Assembly: GCF_002954765.1 (NCBI RefSeq)
Contig: NZ_MTPW01000001.1
Location: forward strand, 1,191,501-1,255,500
Direction of reading: 5' to 3'
Length of the DNA stretch: 64,000 nt
From: Nonlabens arenilitoris
GTDB taxonomy: Bacteria > Bacteroidota > Bacteroidia > Flavobacteriales > Flavobacteriaceae
Below, in pieces: positions 52,818 to 60,674 of this stretch. Position 1 is the first letter of the stretch. Each line of letters starts with the position of its first letter. The notes beneath the pieces were generated by a model. It was given only the letters and a program-made list of their open reading frames with translations. It had not been told where the DNA came from and made no database searches. Both the position numbers and the translations under genes were made by a program.

Positions 52818-54346
52818 GATGTTTCAGTTATATTGTTAGAGGTTGCGTTGTAAGTTAATTTTTTAAAGTTATTGAAATTTTTATCGGTCTTGAAAAGCGT
52901 AATTCCCATATCAGTTTCATTTAAAAATTTCATAAATTGTTTTAACTGCACTTTTGGGTCAGTTTCTGTATGGGTAATTAACGCATCAGTTCCTGCCCAA
53001 TATTTGTAAGTTGTGAATAAATAAGTGGTACTATAACTATTTATAAGTGTATTATGTGCCGTTGTTTGAGCAGTAGTAGATCCAGTAGGTAAATTATAAG
53101 GGAATTTAGTATTAAAATAAGCTCTAAATTTATTTAGATCATCAATGGTGAGAGCAAAATGCTGTCCATCATCTCCATGGTGTGTCGATAAAAAAGCCGT
53201 AAAACTTCCTGAATCTATTTTATCGTTTGATAGTTGTTTGGCAAATGCACTTAAATCGTCAAAAGAAAATACCGCTAGTGTCCCTATAGAATCGTTATTA
53301 TGCACATGAGCATAAGAGGTATAATTACTTGACGGGTTTGCATTCATGCTGTTACTGGCTGTTCCTGCTGCGCCACCACGTCGTTCTAAATTCATATCAT
53401 CTTTAAACATCCCATAAGATATCTCGCCTGTATATATTTTAACAGAATCTGCCATTTGTCTTAATTTATTTTTGAACTTTGCAGTGGTAGAAGTAGAATC
53501 TGTTGCTTTTAAGTTGTTTGCGATTTTTTTACATTCCGGATCTGTTTCCACAACATCCAGCGCACCACCATCATTAGGTGTAGTACCTATTTCATCGGGT
53601 TCTCCTGAATCATTTCGGTCTGTAGGACCACTACCGCCAGGATTATCATCGGTACCAAATGGGTCATGACTCGTTCCACCACCGCTTTGACATCTAGTAA
53701 CCCAGCCACCAGTGCAGGTTCTCGTTGCTCCATTTGAAGTTCCCCACCATCTAGTACATGTGGCTCCTTGAGAAACAGTATGCTTCCCCATACCTTTACA
53801 AGTAGTCTCTACACATGTTTCTCGCCAGCTGGTAACTGCAATCTCATTCCAACCACATCCATTTACATCATTTTTATAGAGTCTATTACCTGCATAATTT
53901 CTAGCCATGGCGTTATTAATATCATAAATACCATCTTGTAGGACTGGATAATCAATCGTAAACTGATATAATGTACTATCGTTATAGACGGTCAACACAT
54001 AATTTTTCAGCACTTGTTGTCTTTCTAAACTGTCCTGAACTACTTGAAAAGTATAAGATTTATAAAAATCACTTTCTAGCACTTGAATTCTACTCGTATC
54101 AATTTGAATGCCATAGCCCGTTGAATCCGCACTCTTATTTCTGTACCCGAATAGGCCTTGAGTGTTTTGAGTAATAAGAGAAGATTGTTTCAAAGTCTCA
54201 TAAGAAACAATATTCATTTTTAAATTATGACCAACTGTCTTCTGAAGAATACGTAAATCATCATCCTTCTCACAAGAAGTAACAGCAATCAATGAAAACA
54301 AAAGCAAACCAATAATGGTAAAAATTGAAGAATTCTTCCTGAACAT
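52808..54346 (-). CDS. Modular surface lipoprotein with C-terminal JAMM-like domain (protein B)
   Basis: 512 residues. Residues 1-264 are nearly identical to protein A (lipid Cys25 followed by EKDDD, YKSYTFQVVQDS, Cys-rich block, linker DPFGTDDNPGGSGPTDRNDS). After GALD the domain is different: TSYAHVHNNDSIGTLAVFSFDDLSAF fits an H-x-H-(n)-S-x-x-D JAMM-like motif, followed by FTAFLSTHHGDDGQHFALTI, parallel to the orphan cassette. It ends ITETSCD. Two tandem small secreted genes follow, the first overlapping its stop. Likely a secreted or surface effector with exchangeable C-terminus; the target is unknown. Confidence 0.7.
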   Translation of the reverse strand: MFRKNSSIFTIIGLLLFSLIAVTSCEKDDDLRILQKTVGHNLKMNIVSYETLKQSSLITQNTQGLFGYRNKSADSTGYGIQIDTSRIQVLESDFYKSYTFQVVQDSLERQQVLKNYVLTVYNDSTLYQFTIDYPVLQDGIYDINNAMARNYAGNRLYKNDVNGCGWNEIAVTSWRETCVETTCKGMGKHTVSQGATCTRWWGTSNGATRTCTGGWVTRCQSGGGTSHDPFGTDDNPGGSGPTDRNDSGEPDEIGTTPNDGGALDVVETDPECKKIANNLKATDSTSTTAKFKNKLRQMADSVKIYTGEISYGMFKDDMNLERRGGAAGTASNSMNANPSSNYTSYAHVHNNDSIGTLAVFSFDDLSAFAKQLSNDKIDSGSFTAFLSTHHGDDGQHFALTIDDLNKFRAYFNTKFPYNLPTGSTTAQTTAHNTLINSYSTTYLFTTYKYWAGTDALITHTETDPKVQLKQFMKFLNETDMGITLFKTDKNFNNFKKLTYNATSNNITETSCD

Positions 54347-54766
54347 ACATAATAAATTTAATCATTAAATAGTAATCAAGAATTTGATACCATTTAACTG
54401 TTCTACTATGTATTAATCATGGGGAACTTAAATCTAGTTCAAATTATGTAAGAAAAAAACTAGTTACCATTATTTTAACTTTTATACCATAATAAATGCT
54501 CTTTACCTGTTTAAAATTAGTCGAATTACAAGAACAATATCGCCAAATGTTATCGCTATGTAAAGAGAAATTCCTGAAAAGTAAATTGCCTCACTTAGCT
54601 AATAATGACAGTATTTAATCAGTTGATTTGTTTATTAATATCCCAACTTCTCCCTAACACGTTTCAATGTAGCATTTGCGATTAAGGTAGCTTTTGCAGC
54701 ACCAGCTTCTAAAGCAGCATCAATCTCGTGCTTATTCTCCATAAAGTGATTGTAGCGTTCTCTAAT
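53556..54766 (-). repeat. Long direct repeat, copy 2 (partner 48131-49345)
   Basis: Covers the 5' part of the protein B gene, its 288-bp upstream region (no other gene seen there) and the 3' end of intact trpS. Same orientation as copy 1, 5.42 kb apart. The sharp left edge is at TCCAGCGC (GCGCTGGA in coding sense). Confidence 0.9.
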
Positions 54767-55603
54767 AGGTCCAAATTTTTCTAAAATAGCCTCAAATAGA
54801 GCTTGCTTTGCATGACCATAACCATAATTGCCTGCCGCATAGTTTGCTCTCATTGCTGCAACTTTATCTTCTGTAGCGATTATTTTATACAGTGCAAATA
54901 CATTACAAGTCTCAGTATCCTTAGGTTCTTCTAGTGGCGTACTGTCTGTTTCTATAGACATGACTTGTTTGCGCAACTTCTTATCTGCTAGGAAAATATT
55001 GATATAATTCCCTTTGGACTTACTCATTTTATCACCATCTGTACCAGGTACGAGCATCGTGCTTTCTTGAATTTTACCTTCAGGTTCTATGAGAGTTTCT
55101 CCCATTGCATTATTGAATTTACCAGCTACTTCTCTAGTAATCTCTATATGTTGCAATTGGTCTTTCCCTACAGGTACTACCTGTGCATCATATAATAAAA
55201 TGTCTGCCGCCATAAGCATAGGATAGGTAAATAATCCAGCGTTTACATCCTGTAAGCGGTCTGCTTTATCCTTAAAACTATGCGCTAGAGTTAATCGCTG
55301 ATAAGGAAAGAAACAGTTTAAATACCAGTTCAACTCAGTTACCTGCGGTACATCACTTTGTCTATAAAAAGTAGTCTCATTTATGTCTAGACCACAAGCT
55401 AACCATGCTGCAGCTGTAGAATAAGTGTTTTCTCTTAAAGTCTCGCCGTCTTTAATTTGAGTAAGTGAATGCAAGTCTGCTATAAAAAGAAAAGCATCAT
55501 TTTCTTTTTGTGCAGACATTTCTACAGCTGGTAATATGGCTCCTAATAAGTTTCCTAAATGTGGAGTTCCTGTAGATTGTACACCGGTAAGTATTCTAGT
55601 CAT
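54635..55603 (-). CDS. trpS: Tryptophan--tRNA ligase
   Basis: Class I synthetase, 322 residues from ATG 55603 (MTRILTGVQSTG); the frame is open to 55651 but the promoter lies there. HIGH-type motif is GTPHLGNLLG, KMSKS motif is DKMSKSKGN, with the DILLYDAQVVPVGKDQLQH segment. A second copy of its last 43 codons lies 5.4 kb away at 49214. Its 3' end forms the right edge of the accessory island. Confidence 0.97.
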   Translation of the reverse strand: MTRILTGVQSTGTPHLGNLLGAILPAVEMSAQKENDAFLFIADLHSLTQIKDGETLRENTYSTAAAWLACGLDINETTFYRQSDVPQVTELNWYLNCFFPYQRLTLAHSFKDKADRLQDVNAGLFTYPMLMAADILLYDAQVVPVGKDQLQHIEITREVAGKFNNAMGETLIEPEGKIQESTMLVPGTDGDKMSKSKGNYINIFLADKKLRKQVMSIETDSTPLEEPKDTETCNVFALYKIIATEDKVAAMRANYAAGNYGYGHAKQALFEAILEKFGPIRERYNHFMENKHEIDAALEAGAAKATLIANATLKRVREKLGY

Positions 55604-55621
55604 GGTAAATGTATTGAAATG

Positions 55622-55654
55622 CAAAGGTAAATTACTATCACTATTATGCACAAA
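55622..55654 (-). promoter_or_regulatory. Promoter of trpS
   Basis: On the minus strand TTTG (55654-55651), 21-nt spacer, TACCTTTG (55629-55622), 18 nt before the trpS ATG. A complete Bacteroidota-type promoter. Confidence 0.6.
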
Positions 55655-55872
55655 GTATTAAGTACAATCTATTGTTTAAATAGAGCTTTTTCAAGTATTA
55701 ATAATAGGAATGATTTAAAGTTCAAGACCACATCTGGATAAGCCTAATAGACTGTTTATGTTTTAGACGCCATAAATGGAACTTGTTAAGAGGTATTATA
55801 TCTAATTCGATAAGCTCTTTATAACACTCTAGATTAAACGCTAGGAATCGATTGTTACCTCATAATTTCTTC

Positions 55873-55880
55873 TATTTTTG
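55873..55880 (+). promoter_or_regulatory. -7 element (TATTTTTG) for plsC
   Basis: TATTTTTG matches TAnnTTTG and lies 5 nt before the TTG start at 55886, again suggesting a nearly leaderless mRNA. Confidence 0.45.
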
Positions 55881-55885
55881 GTGGC

Positions 55886-56629
55886 TTGAAATGGTTGCGC
55901 TACATATTGATGCCTTTATACCGTATATGGTTCTATATACTGATGGGAGTTCCTATCATTATACTATTCCCTATACTGGTTGTGTTTACTATTTCAGAAA
56001 AAACTTATCATATCTTTTTTGCTATCGCTCGATTTTGGGCAGCTATAATTATTTACGGTATGGGTTTCTGGCCCAATATTAAACGTGAAGAGCCTATGCA
56101 AAAAGGGCAAAGTTATATGCTGGTAGCAAATCACACCAGCATGACAGATATTATGATCATGTTACTGGTTTCTAAAAACCCGTTTGTTTTTGTAGGTAAA
56201 GCTGAACTGGCCAAGATTCCTATTTTCGGTTTCTTTTATAAGCGCACCTGTATCCTAGTAGATCGCAATAATCCCAGAAGTCGTAAAGCTGTTTTTGATA
56301 GAGCACGCGCTAGACTTTCTACTGGTGTCGGTATTTGTATTTTTCCAGAAGGTGGCGTACCTGATGATATGAGTATTACATTAGACTCATTTAAAGATGG
56401 CGCTTTCAGACTTGCTATCGAGCATGAGATTCCTGTATTACCAGTTACTTTATTTGATAATAAGCAGCGCTTTCCTTTCCATTTCTTCTATGGCGGACCG
56501 GGAAAAATGCGTGCTCTTACTCATAAAGCTATTGATACTGCTGGTATGAACTTAAAGGAAGATAAAATACGCTTTCGCGAAAGCGTGAGAACGATTATCT
56601 TATCATCTCTAGAAAATGATCTTAAATAG
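55886..56629 (+). CDS. plsC: 1-acyl-sn-glycerol-3-phosphate acyltransferase
   Basis: Converts lysophosphatidic acid to phosphatidic acid at the inner membrane. 247 residues, two N-terminal hydrophobic segments, then the acyltransferase motifs VANHTSMTDI (HX4D) and IFPEGGVPDD. The start is TTG at 55886. The palindrome at 56570 is read Arg-Phe-Arg-Glu-Ser close to the C-terminus. Confidence 0.92.
   Translation: MKWLRYILMPLYRIWFYILMGVPIIILFPILVVFTISEKTYHIFFAIARFWAAIIIYGMGFWPNIKREEPMQKGQSYMLVANHTSMTDIMIMLLVSKNPFVFVGKAELAKIPIFGFFYKRTCILVDRNNPRSRKAVFDRARARLSTGVGICIFPEGGVPDDMSITLDSFKDGAFRLAIEHEIPVLPVTLFDNKQRFPFHFFYGGPGKMRALTHKAIDTAGMNLKEDKIRFRESVRTIILSSLENDLK
56570..56585. repeat. Iterated palindrome, copy 12
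   Basis: CGCTTTCGCGAAAGCG near the 3' end of plsC, read as Arg-Phe-Arg-Glu-Ser. Confidence 0.9.
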
Positions 56630-56631
56630 AA

Positions 56632-56657
56632 AACCGCTCCATGGCACTGGAACGGTT
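56632..56657. terminator. Weak terminator-like hairpin after plsC
   Basis: AACCGCTCC / GGAACGGTT arms (one mismatch) with an 8-nt loop just after the plsC stop. No T-run follows, so function is uncertain. Confidence 0.3.
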
Positions 56658-56756
56658 CTCATCATCATTGCAAAATAATTGAGTTTAACTTAACCAACCT
56701 CAATATTCTTCTTTTTCAACTTAACTATTTGCGACCTGCAATGACCGGTCTATGGT

Positions 56757-58376
56757 TTAAAATCTGTAAGTGATACCACTATAGATACCTACATTAAATG
56801 GTTTAAAATCTGCTGTGTTTTCTTTTAATGCATTGAGCTGATATTTAAACATAGGCTCAACAGTGATACCTAGTTGATCTGTAAATAGGTAATCTATCCC
56901 TAACCCAAAGTTTGCACTGTGATTAAAGGAGTTAAAATTATCATCTTCACCTAATTCTAATTTTGAAGTATTATTAGTAACGGCGATACTATTATCTGTA
57001 AGGAATAAAGCACTTAATCCACCCATGACGTTAACGCTCAACTTGCGGTCTAACAACTTATACTTTAATTCTAGTGGTACTTCTAGATAGCCTAATCGTT
57101 GAGATATTTCTCCTTGAAAACCTGTAAAGGTATTGTCTGATAAAAATTCTTGAGAAAAAGAACTACCTAAATCTGCTGTTGAGACAGCACCTGGATTAGA
57201 CACTGCATTTCTATCATAAGAGTTTACAGATAGTAATTGCACATCACCTGGTTGTACGGTAACACCATAGACAATATCGTTAGTCGTATAGCTTAAATTA
57301 ACTTTATGCACACCTGTGCGCACAGATAAACGTGGTGATAGATTGTAGCCTACACTCACACCATAACTAAGGTTTAATCCTGCTGCTTTATTATTATCTG
57401 CAAATTCTTGATCAATGGATGATCCACCCATCGTACTAGAGTAAATAGGTGCAATAACACTAGAAGCATTCCACTTCTTAAATGGAATTGCGTCTGCATC
57501 TTCCTCATTTTCATCTTCTTCTTGCTGGGCGACAGCATCTTCTAAAGATTTACTTGTTAAGGTAGAGTCTTGAGGTATGGTAGTCGCTGCAATGTCTGTA
57601 TTTGATGGCAACGCTATCTTAACCTGACCATCTTTATTCTCAGATTGTGCAGTGTTACTCGCGGGATTCTGACTAGGTGTGTTTGAATTAGTAGCATTGA
57701 TTGCTATATAAGGTCGTTTAGTAGATTGATTGATTGCAAATCTAGTTTCATCAGCATTTTTAATTGCTTTATTCTTAACACGGTTTATGTTATCACTGGA
57801 TGGTTGATTACCAGATGTGGTTGTGTATGATGTCTTTTGATTAACTGAACTGCTATTATTAATAGTAGCTTTTTGAGATGCATCTTTACCTATGATTGCT
57901 TTATCACTATTTAAAGCAGTTGTGCCCGAATGGGCAACATTAGTTTTATCAGCTTCATCAAGTAATTTATCATCACTAGTTACTAAATCAGTATTTGATA
58001 CTGTGTTTGAACTTGGATTATCTAAAACAAGATTATCATCAGCATTGTTTTTATGAAATAAATTGTCCTTGTTAACCGCACCATCTAGCGTCTCTTCATC
58101 TGAAGAGTTGCTATTTACGTCATTAATTTCTGTAACAATTTGCTGGTCTACCTCTGTATTGTTTTTTAAGCTGGAATAACCAGTATATGCTAGTGTAGTT
58201 AATAGAGCTATTCCGGCAGCAATCCCTATCCATTTAATCCATAGAGGAAATACCGCGACTGGTTTTTTACCATCGAGTTGTTTCTCAATATTATCCCAAG
58301 CAGCCATAGGCGGCGCTGCTTCAAAATCTTTGAAGCGTTCTTGAAATAAACGATCTATGTTCTTTTTATCACTCAT
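56757..58376 (-). CDS. Outer-membrane beta-barrel-domain protein encoded with an ECF sigma factor
   Basis: 539 residues: cytoplasmic N-terminus typical of genes next to ECF sigma factors (LFQERFKDFEAAPPMAAWDNIEKQL), one membrane segment (WIKWIGIAAGIALLTTLAYTGY, about 47-68), a long Ser/Asn/Thr-rich linker, and a C-terminal beta-barrel-like region (YGVSVGYNLSPRLSVRTGV to IYSGITYRF). The N-terminal part may act as an anti-sigma tether and the C-terminal part as an envelope sensor. It follows the sigma gene by 5 nt. Confidence 0.75.
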   Translation of the reverse strand: MSDKKNIDRLFQERFKDFEAAPPMAAWDNIEKQLDGKKPVAVFPLWIKWIGIAAGIALLTTLAYTGYSSLKNNTEVDQQIVTEINDVNSNSSDEETLDGAVNKDNLFHKNNADDNLVLDNPSSNTVSNTDLVTSDDKLLDEADKTNVAHSGTTALNSDKAIIGKDASQKATINNSSSVNQKTSYTTTSGNQPSSDNINRVKNKAIKNADETRFAINQSTKRPYIAINATNSNTPSQNPASNTAQSENKDGQVKIALPSNTDIAATTIPQDSTLTSKSLEDAVAQQEEDENEEDADAIPFKKWNASSVIAPIYSSTMGGSSIDQEFADNNKAAGLNLSYGVSVGYNLSPRLSVRTGVHKVNLSYTTNDIVYGVTVQPGDVQLLSVNSYDRNAVSNPGAVSTADLGSSFSQEFLSDNTFTGFQGEISQRLGYLEVPLELKYKLLDRKLSVNVMGGLSALFLTDNSIAVTNNTSKLELGEDDNFNSFNHSANFGLGIDYLFTDQLGITVEPMFKYQLNALKENTADFKPFNVGIYSGITYRF

Positions 58377-58381
58377 TCTAT

Positions 58382-58927
58382 TCAGCTAGCGTTGCAATTA
58401 TTATTAAAACGCCACGTATTAATCATTTCTTTTAAATGCTGCCTAGCTCTTGCGAGGTTAGACTTTGATGTTCCTTCTGTTATTTCCATCATGCTGGCTA
58501 TTTCTTTATGAGAATAACCATCAAGCACGTACATTGAAAAAACCATTCTATATCTATCTGGTAATTGTTGTACCATATTCAATAGACTATTAAGGTCTAT
58601 ATCTTCTATTTCTTCAATATCATCCTGAACATCTTTAATCTGGTCTTCATTCACCAGATTAAATACCTTTTTTTTACGGTATCGTTGTAATGCGGTATTT
58701 ACAGCGATTCTTCTACACCAGCCTTCAAAAGATCCGTCGTCTTTAAATTGATCCATCTTATTGAAAATAGTTATGAAAGAATCTTGTAATATATCTTGTG
58801 CTTCTTCATAACTAGGTGCATATTTCAAACAGCTCGCAAAAAGATTTCCAGAAAATCTATCATAGATTTCTCTTTGTGCTTTGCGATTGTTCTTCCTACA
58901 CTCATTTATAAGTTCTTTTAGAACCAC
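58382..58927 (-). CDS. ECF-type RNA polymerase sigma factor
   Basis: 181 residues. Region 2 SCLKYAPSYEEAQDILQDSFITIFNKMDQF and SFEGWCRRIAVNTALQRYRKKK; region 4 LPDRYRMVFSMYVLDGYSHKEIASMMEITEGTSKSNLARARQHL. Co-transcribed with the barrel protein that probably controls it. Confidence 0.94.
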   Translation of the reverse strand: MVLKELINECRKNNRKAQREIYDRFSGNLFASCLKYAPSYEEAQDILQDSFITIFNKMDQFKDDGSFEGWCRRIAVNTALQRYRKKKVFNLVNEDQIKDVQDDIEEIEDIDLNSLLNMVQQLPDRYRMVFSMYVLDGYSHKEIASMMEITEGTSKSNLARARQHLKEMINTWRFNNNCNAS

Positions 58928-58941
58928 ATGATACTATTAAA

Positions 58942-59367
58942 TTATTCTAATACAAATACTGTATATTCTAAATAGGTTTCTTCATTATTAGGTCCTAAAC
59001 CATTAAAAAACCTAAAAACATAACTACCATTACTAGCTGCTGTAAATCTTAAAGTTTGTTCTTCAACAATTGTTGCATTACCAGTTGCACAATTACCAGA
59101 ATCTAGTTGAGCCAGTACTGTTGAGATATTGCGCACGTTAAGATCTGCAGTTACACTAAATCCATCAAATACATGACAGTCACTAGGTTTTGTATAAAAA
59201 ACAGGTATATCATAAGTCTCACCAAAATCAAATGTTGAAGGCATTTGCACACTATCAACTGCCACAATACTATATGAGACCTTAAGACCATCATCTGATA
59301 TCTCACAGCTACTTAAGGAAAGTAATCCCAAAATGGTAAGTATTATAAAAAAATATTTCATATTCAT
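58942..59367 (-). CDS. Small lipoprotein, unknown function
   Basis: About 141 residues from ATG 59367 (MNMKYFFIILTILGLLSLSSC); Met at 59361 is equally possible, and an open extension to 59394 is unlikely. The mature part is beta-rich with three further Cys. It sits 14 nt upstream of the ECF sigma gene in the same direction and may belong to that transcript. No family recognised. Confidence 0.6.
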   Translation of the reverse strand: MNMKYFFIILTILGLLSLSSCEISDDGLKVSYSIVAVDSVQMPSTFDFGETYDIPVFYTKPSDCHVFDGFSVTADLNVRNISTVLAQLDSGNCATGNATIVEEQTLRFTAASNGSYVFRFFNGLGPNNEETYLEYTVFVLE

Positions 59368-59423
59368 CTTCTTTGTTCTACTGCATAGATGCATTCTTTA
59401 TAGAAAGGTTGCGTTCATCACAT

Positions 59424-59468
59424 AAAAAAATCGCTTACTATACCCTTGATAGGTTAAAAGTAAGCGAT
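59424..59468 (-). terminator. Terminator of recA
   Basis: 9-bp arms ATCGCTTAC / GTAAGCGAT with a 21-nt loop, then seven T on the minus-strand transcript. Lies 23 nt after the recA stop. Confidence 0.8.
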
Positions 59469-59490
59469 AGATTATAATTGATGTGAGTTT

Positions 59491-60513
59491 TTAACTGTTA
59501 ACCAGCCTTATAGCCTCCATTATTTTTGCTTGCAGCTCATCTGCTAGATCTGGATTATCTTTAAGTATGTTTTTTACAGCATCTCTTCCTTGACCTAGTT
59601 TAGTATCTTCATAAGAGAACCACGATCCTGCTTTATTGATGATCTCATATTCTACACCTAGGTCAATGATTTCACCTAATATAGAAACACCTTCTCCATA
59701 CATGATATCAAACTCTGCAGTACGGAATGGTGGTGCTACTTTATTCTTTACCACCTTTACACGGGTTTTATTACCTAATACACTACCTGAAGTGTCTTTA
59801 ATTTGTGTAGATCTTCTAATGTCTAATCGCACCGAAGCATAAAATTTCAATGCATTACCACCGGTAGTAGTCTCTGGATTACCGAACATTACACCAATTT
59901 TCTCTCTTAATTGGTTAATAAATATAACCGTACAATTCGTTTTAGAAATAGTACCGGTCATTTTACGTAGAGCTTGAGACATAAGACGTGCATGAAGTCC
60001 CATTTTACTATCACCCATTTCACCTTCAATCTCACTTTTAGGAGTAAGAGCTGCAACAGAGTCAATTACTATAATGTCTATAGCACCAGATCTTATTAGA
60101 TTTTCAGCAATTTCTAATGCTTGCTCACCATGATCTGGTTGCGAGATAATCAAATTATCAATATCAACTCCTAACTTCTCTGCATAGAAACGATCAAATG
60201 CGTGTTCAGCGTCTATGAAAGCTGCTATTCCACCAGCTTTTTGTGCCTCAGCAATGGCATGTAAAGTAAGTGTTGTTTTACCAGAGGATTCTGGTCCATA
60301 AATTTCTACTACTCTACCTCTAGGATAACCACCTACTCCTAGGGCCGAATTCAATGCAAGTGATCCAGTAGGTATACTTTCTACCTCAACAACTTGCTTA
60401 TCACCCATTTTCATAACGGCACCTTTACCGTATGCTTTATCTAATTTATCTAGTGTTAGTTTTAGCGCTTTTAATTTTGCTTCCTTCTCTTTATCTTCTT
60501 TCTTATCTGCCAT
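59491..60513 (-). CDS. recA: Recombinase RecA
   Basis: 340 residues from ATG 60513 ([17 protein letters not shown]); the frame extends to 60546 but that part holds promoter sequence. Walker [32 protein letters not shown], and the DNA-binding loop [21 protein letters not shown] are diagnostic. Works with RadA and DprA, both encoded in this window, in recombination and transformation. Confidence 0.98.
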   Translation of the reverse strand: MADKKEDKEKEAKLKALKLTLDKLDKAYGKGAVMKMGDKQVVEVESIPTGSLALNSALGVGGYPRGRVVEIYGPESSGKTTLTLHAIAEAQKAGGIAAFIDAEHAFDRFYAEKLGVDIDNLIISQPDHGEQALEIAENLIRSGAIDIIVIDSVAALTPKSEIEGEMGDSKMGLHARLMSQALRKMTGTISKTNCTVIFINQLREKIGVMFGNPETTTGGNALKFYASVRLDIRRSTQIKDTSGSVLGNKTRVKVVKNKVAPPFRTAEFDIMYGEGVSILGEIIDLGVEYEIINKAGSWFSYEDTKLGQGRDAVKNILKDNPDLADELQAKIMEAIRLVNS

Positions 60514-60530
60514 TTTAATTCTATTTGCTG

Positions 60531-60561
60531 TAAAAATACAACCCATTATTTATTAGAACAA
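60531..60561 (-). promoter_or_regulatory. Promoter candidate for recA
   Basis: On the minus strand TTG (60561-60559), 20-nt spacer, TATTTTTA (60538-60531), one base off TAnnTTTG, 18 nt before the recA ATG. No LexA-type box recognised. Confidence 0.4.
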
Positions 60562-60599
60562 TGAAAGTTGATTTGGGTTATTAACTTTATGAAAATTCT

Positions 60600-60613
60600 G
60601 CTTTCGCGAAAGC
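60600..60613. repeat. Iterated palindrome, copy 13 (14-bp core)
   Basis: GCTTTCGCGAAAGC with T and G outside instead of C and G, the only copy limited to the 14-bp core. Intergenic between recA and the T9SS cargo gene. Confidence 0.85.
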
Positions 60614-60622
60614 GAATAAAAC

Positions 60623-60654
60623 AAAAAAAGGAACTCAAATTGAGCTCCTTTTTT
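60623..60654 (-). terminator. Terminator of the T9SS cargo gene
   Basis: AAAAAAAGGAACTCAA / ATTGAGCTCCTTTTTT arms with one mismatched pair and T-run on the minus strand, 21 nt after the stop at 60675. Confidence 0.8.
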
Positions 60655-60674
60655 ATAATATTCTTATGTGAAAT

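Noticed and set aside
45936..54634. Island as a prophage, transposon or integron
   Set aside because: No integrase, transposase, terminal inverted repeat, attC-like site or tRNA was seen. The repeats at the edges are core-gene 3' ends, which fits homologous recombination better.
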